From positions 7,388 through 13,221 of the forward strand of contig NHDS01000036.1 in assembly GCA_002167215.1 (NCBI GenBank): a stretch of DNA of 5,834 nt, given 5' to 3'. Each line of letters starts with the position of its first letter. Position 1 is the first letter of the stretch. The DNA is from Pelagibacteraceae bacterium TMED65. GTDB lineage: Bacteria; Pseudomonadota; Alphaproteobacteria; TMED127. The notes beneath the pieces are model-generated. The model worked only from the letters and a program-made list of their open reading frames with translations. It was not told where the DNA came from and ran no database searches. Of the stretch, positions 5,575 to 5,834 are shown one piece after another. The position numbers and the translations under genes are program-made.

Positions 5575-5834
5575 TCACCACCTAATCTGGGTATTGAATA
5601 TTTTTTCATTTTTTCAATTAAAGTTGTTCTGTTTATTTTTAAACACTTGGAAGCCTCAGTTACAGAACCATTATTTTTTTTTAAAGCACCCTCTATAAGT
5701 ATCAACTCCACCTCACTAAGGTGACGTCTCATATCTATTTTATCAATCATTTCAAACCATTTTTTATAGTCATTCGGATGAGGAATAAAACTTGATTTCT
5801 CGTTTTTTATTTCTTTTACTTCAGAAAGCTCTGA
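5571..5834 (-). CDS. Sigma-54-dependent transcriptional regulator, C-terminal Fis-type HTH (5' part beyond window)
   Basis: The minus frame is open from the right edge to TAA at 5573-5571, giving the last 87 residues of a longer protein. A low-complexity linker (about the first 30 visible residues) leads to a Fis/FleQ-type DNA-binding domain: an MRRHLSEVELILIEGALKK helix, then NNGSVTEASKCLKINRTTLIEKMKKYSI, the helix-turn-helix with the RTTL..KM.KY recognition helix. This end is typical of NtrC-class enhancer-binding proteins, and the RTTLIEKMKKY wording is closest in my memory to FleQ/FlrA-type flagellar regulators. The AAA+ sigma-54-interacting domain and any receiver domain would lie to the right and are not visible, so which subfamily it belongs to cannot be settled. 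Its stop overlaps the trhO stop by convergence (5571-5574), and a terminator-like hairpin sits at that point. A stand-alone Fis-like protein cannot be excluded but is less likely. Confidence 0.8.
   Translation of the reverse strand, partial: SELSEVKEIKNEKSSFIPHPNDYKKWFEMIDKIDMRRHLSEVELILIEGALKKNNGSVTEASKCLKINRTTLIEKMKKYSIPRLGGD

Noticed and set aside
5590..5625. ATTGAA / TTCAAT inverted repeat downstream of trhO as a plus-strand terminator
   Set aside because: The stem is only six AU-rich pairs with a long loop, and no T-run follows it; it also lies within the regulator coding region.

Overview
The window is a strongly AT-rich, densely packed stretch of chromosome, most likely from an alphaproteobacterium. 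The best lineage marker is a small DUF2794-family gene, a family I know essentially only from Alphaproteobacteria. The yfgM-bamB-der order is also typical of Proteobacteria. The AT bias, runs of 9-12 A or T inside genes, one-base gene spacings and several overlapping gene ends fit a compact, streamlined genome. I cannot name the species from sequence alone. No mobile elements, RNA genes or CRISPR arrays are visible.

Layout: bases 1-3198 hold a minus-strand operon read right to left: a YfgM-like membrane-anchored TPR protein (3198-2554), the outer-membrane assembly lipoprotein BamB (2552-1266) and the double GTPase Der (1264 to beyond the left edge). They are separated by single bases. An 85-base gap, the only real intergenic space here, separates this operon from the divergent DUF2794 gene (3284-3592, +). 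That gene converges with, and overlaps by 12 bases, a minus-strand pair: a MarC-family membrane protein (start best placed at 4668) and a 156-residue protein (4051-3581) joined to it by an ATGA overlap. The tRNA hydroxylase gene trhO (4663-5574, +) starts inside the 5' end of marC. It converges at its stop on the C-terminal part of a sigma-54-type regulator with a Fis-like helix-turn-helix (5571 to beyond the right edge, minus).

Functionally, the left operon combines envelope biogenesis (YfgM at the Sec translocon, BamB in the BAM complex) with 50S ribosome assembly (Der). TrhO makes 5-hydroxyuridine at the tRNA wobble position. MarC, DUF2794 and the 156-residue protein have no firm role.

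The most unusual object is the 156-residue protein. It joins a cytoplasmic four-cysteine DUF1289 module to what looks like a complete signal peptide plus a small secreted beta-rich domain. The junction lies at an A11 tract and has an internal TTG start candidate. Two other points deserve attention: marC and trhO share a divergent ATGCAT start site, with a candidate marC promoter inside trhO; and a terminator-like hairpin plus T12 for the right-hand regulator is written inside the end of trhO.
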